Below the pieces are notes generated by a model. The model did no database searches, was not told the origin of the DNA, and was given only the letters and a program-made list of their open reading frames with translations. 56,109 nucleotides of DNA from Cellulomonas iranensis NBRC 101100 = JCM 18110 (GTDB lineage: Bacteria > Actinomycetota > Actinomycetes > Actinomycetales > Cellulomonadaceae): positions 1 to 56,109 of the forward strand of contig NZ_BCRB01000020.1 in NCBI RefSeq assembly GCF_001552375.1, written 5' to 3'. The first letter of the stretch is position 1. Each line of letters opens with the position of its first letter. The position numbers were made by a program, and so were the translations under genes. Positions 55,829 through 56,109 of this stretch are shown here, in pieces.

Positions 55829-56109
55829 GCGACGCCGACGGGACGCGTCCCGCCGAGCCGGCGGCCACCGGTCCCGTGCCCGCCCCGGCGCCGTCCGCGC
55901 CGCTGTTCGCGGCCCCGTCGTCGTACCGGCACGTCGCGCGCCCGACCGCCGCGGACGCGCCGGTCGCGCACGCCGCACCCGTCCCCGGCGCGCACCCCGG
56001 GTACGCACCCGTGCCGCCCGCGACGGCCCCGGGGCACGCGTCGCCCGTGCCGCTCGGCCCGCCGACACCCGGCGGCGGCGCCGCCGCGCCGCAGGTCGTC
56101 CGCCGCCGG
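55825..56109 (+). CDS. htrA: N-terminus of an HtrA/DegP-like serine protease (partial)
   Basis: 95 residues are visible before the window ends, starting at a GTG that overlaps the rseA stop (GTGA). All are Ala/Pro-rich and low-complexity (PAPAPSAPLFAAP, HPGYAPVPPATAPGH, GPPTPGGGAAAPQVVRRR), as in the cytoplasmic leader of actinobacterial HtrA before its single membrane helix. No protease motif is in view. The assignment rests on the order sigE-rseA-htrA conserved in mycobacteria and related genera. Confidence 0.6.
   Translation, partial: MSDADGTRPAEPAATGPVPAPAPSAPLFAAPSSYRHVARPTAADAPVAHAAPVPGAHPGYAPVPPATAPGHASPVPLGPPTPGGGAAAPQVVRRR

Overview
The window comes from the chromosome of a very high-GC actinobacterium. 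It has pervasive GTG starts, 4-bp ATGA/GTGA overlaps, leaderless promoters, mycothiol biosynthesis (MshB), a mycobacterial-type trehalose importer (LpqY-SugABC) and actinobacterial-only families (DUF3117, Rv0428c-type domain). The protein set and gene order fit the Micrococcales, most probably Cellulomonas or a close relative. That placement is inferred from recall, not from a search. No rRNA, tRNA, CRISPR array, transposase or phage gene was found.

Layout. 1-6454 (minus): two large FtsX-type permeases (the first cut by the window edge), then fumC with a strong hairpin terminator. 6550-11372 (plus): lpqY-sugA-sugB-sugC and a small DUF2087 protein. 11506-14831 (minus): xseA, xseB, a fructokinase-like PfkB kinase and a beta-carbonic anhydrase, the last three overlapping by 4 bp. 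15058-16113: ispH. 16222-17694: a foreign-looking islet holding a start-less nuclease-like toxin tail, a candidate immunity gene and a repeat-bearing lipoprotein. 17701-23484: rmuC (minus), an ABC ATPase/permease pair, ychF and a pterin-dehydratase/glyoxalase fusion. 23768-30864: an oligopeptide-type importer (oppA, an enlarged oppB, oppC, fused oppDF) interrupted by a minus-strand PH-domain protein.

From about 31 kb to the end, the order lpqW-typA ... mshB-DUF6113 ... fdxA-dapC ... dapD/dapE-LOG-folP2 ... DUF3117 ... O-methyltransferase/sigE-rseA-htrA closely follows the Mycobacterium tuberculosis Rv1165-Rv1223 region as I remember it. Lineage-specific insertions are a BCCT transporter, a flavin reductase, a VanW protein, citrate synthase, a PIG-V-like mannosyltransferase and an M17 aminopeptidase.

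How the genes work together. fumC and gltA belong to the TCA cycle. dapC, dapD and dapE are three steps of the succinylase lysine/diaminopimelate pathway and feed peptidoglycan synthesis, to which the VanW protein, the lytic-transglycosylase-like protein and LpqW probably also relate. ispH supplies isoprenoid precursors. sigE-rseA-htrA is an envelope-stress regulon core. Regulatory highlights are a perfect TGTGA-N6-TCACA (CRP/GlxR-type) site followed at once by a second palindrome upstream of gltA, a near-match upstream of oppA, about ten leaderless promoters with a -10 hexamer 12-14 nt before the start codon, and a 16-bp hairpin between oppA and oppB.

The best candidate for something not yet described is the toxin-tail/immunity/lipoprotein islet at 16.2-17.7 kb.
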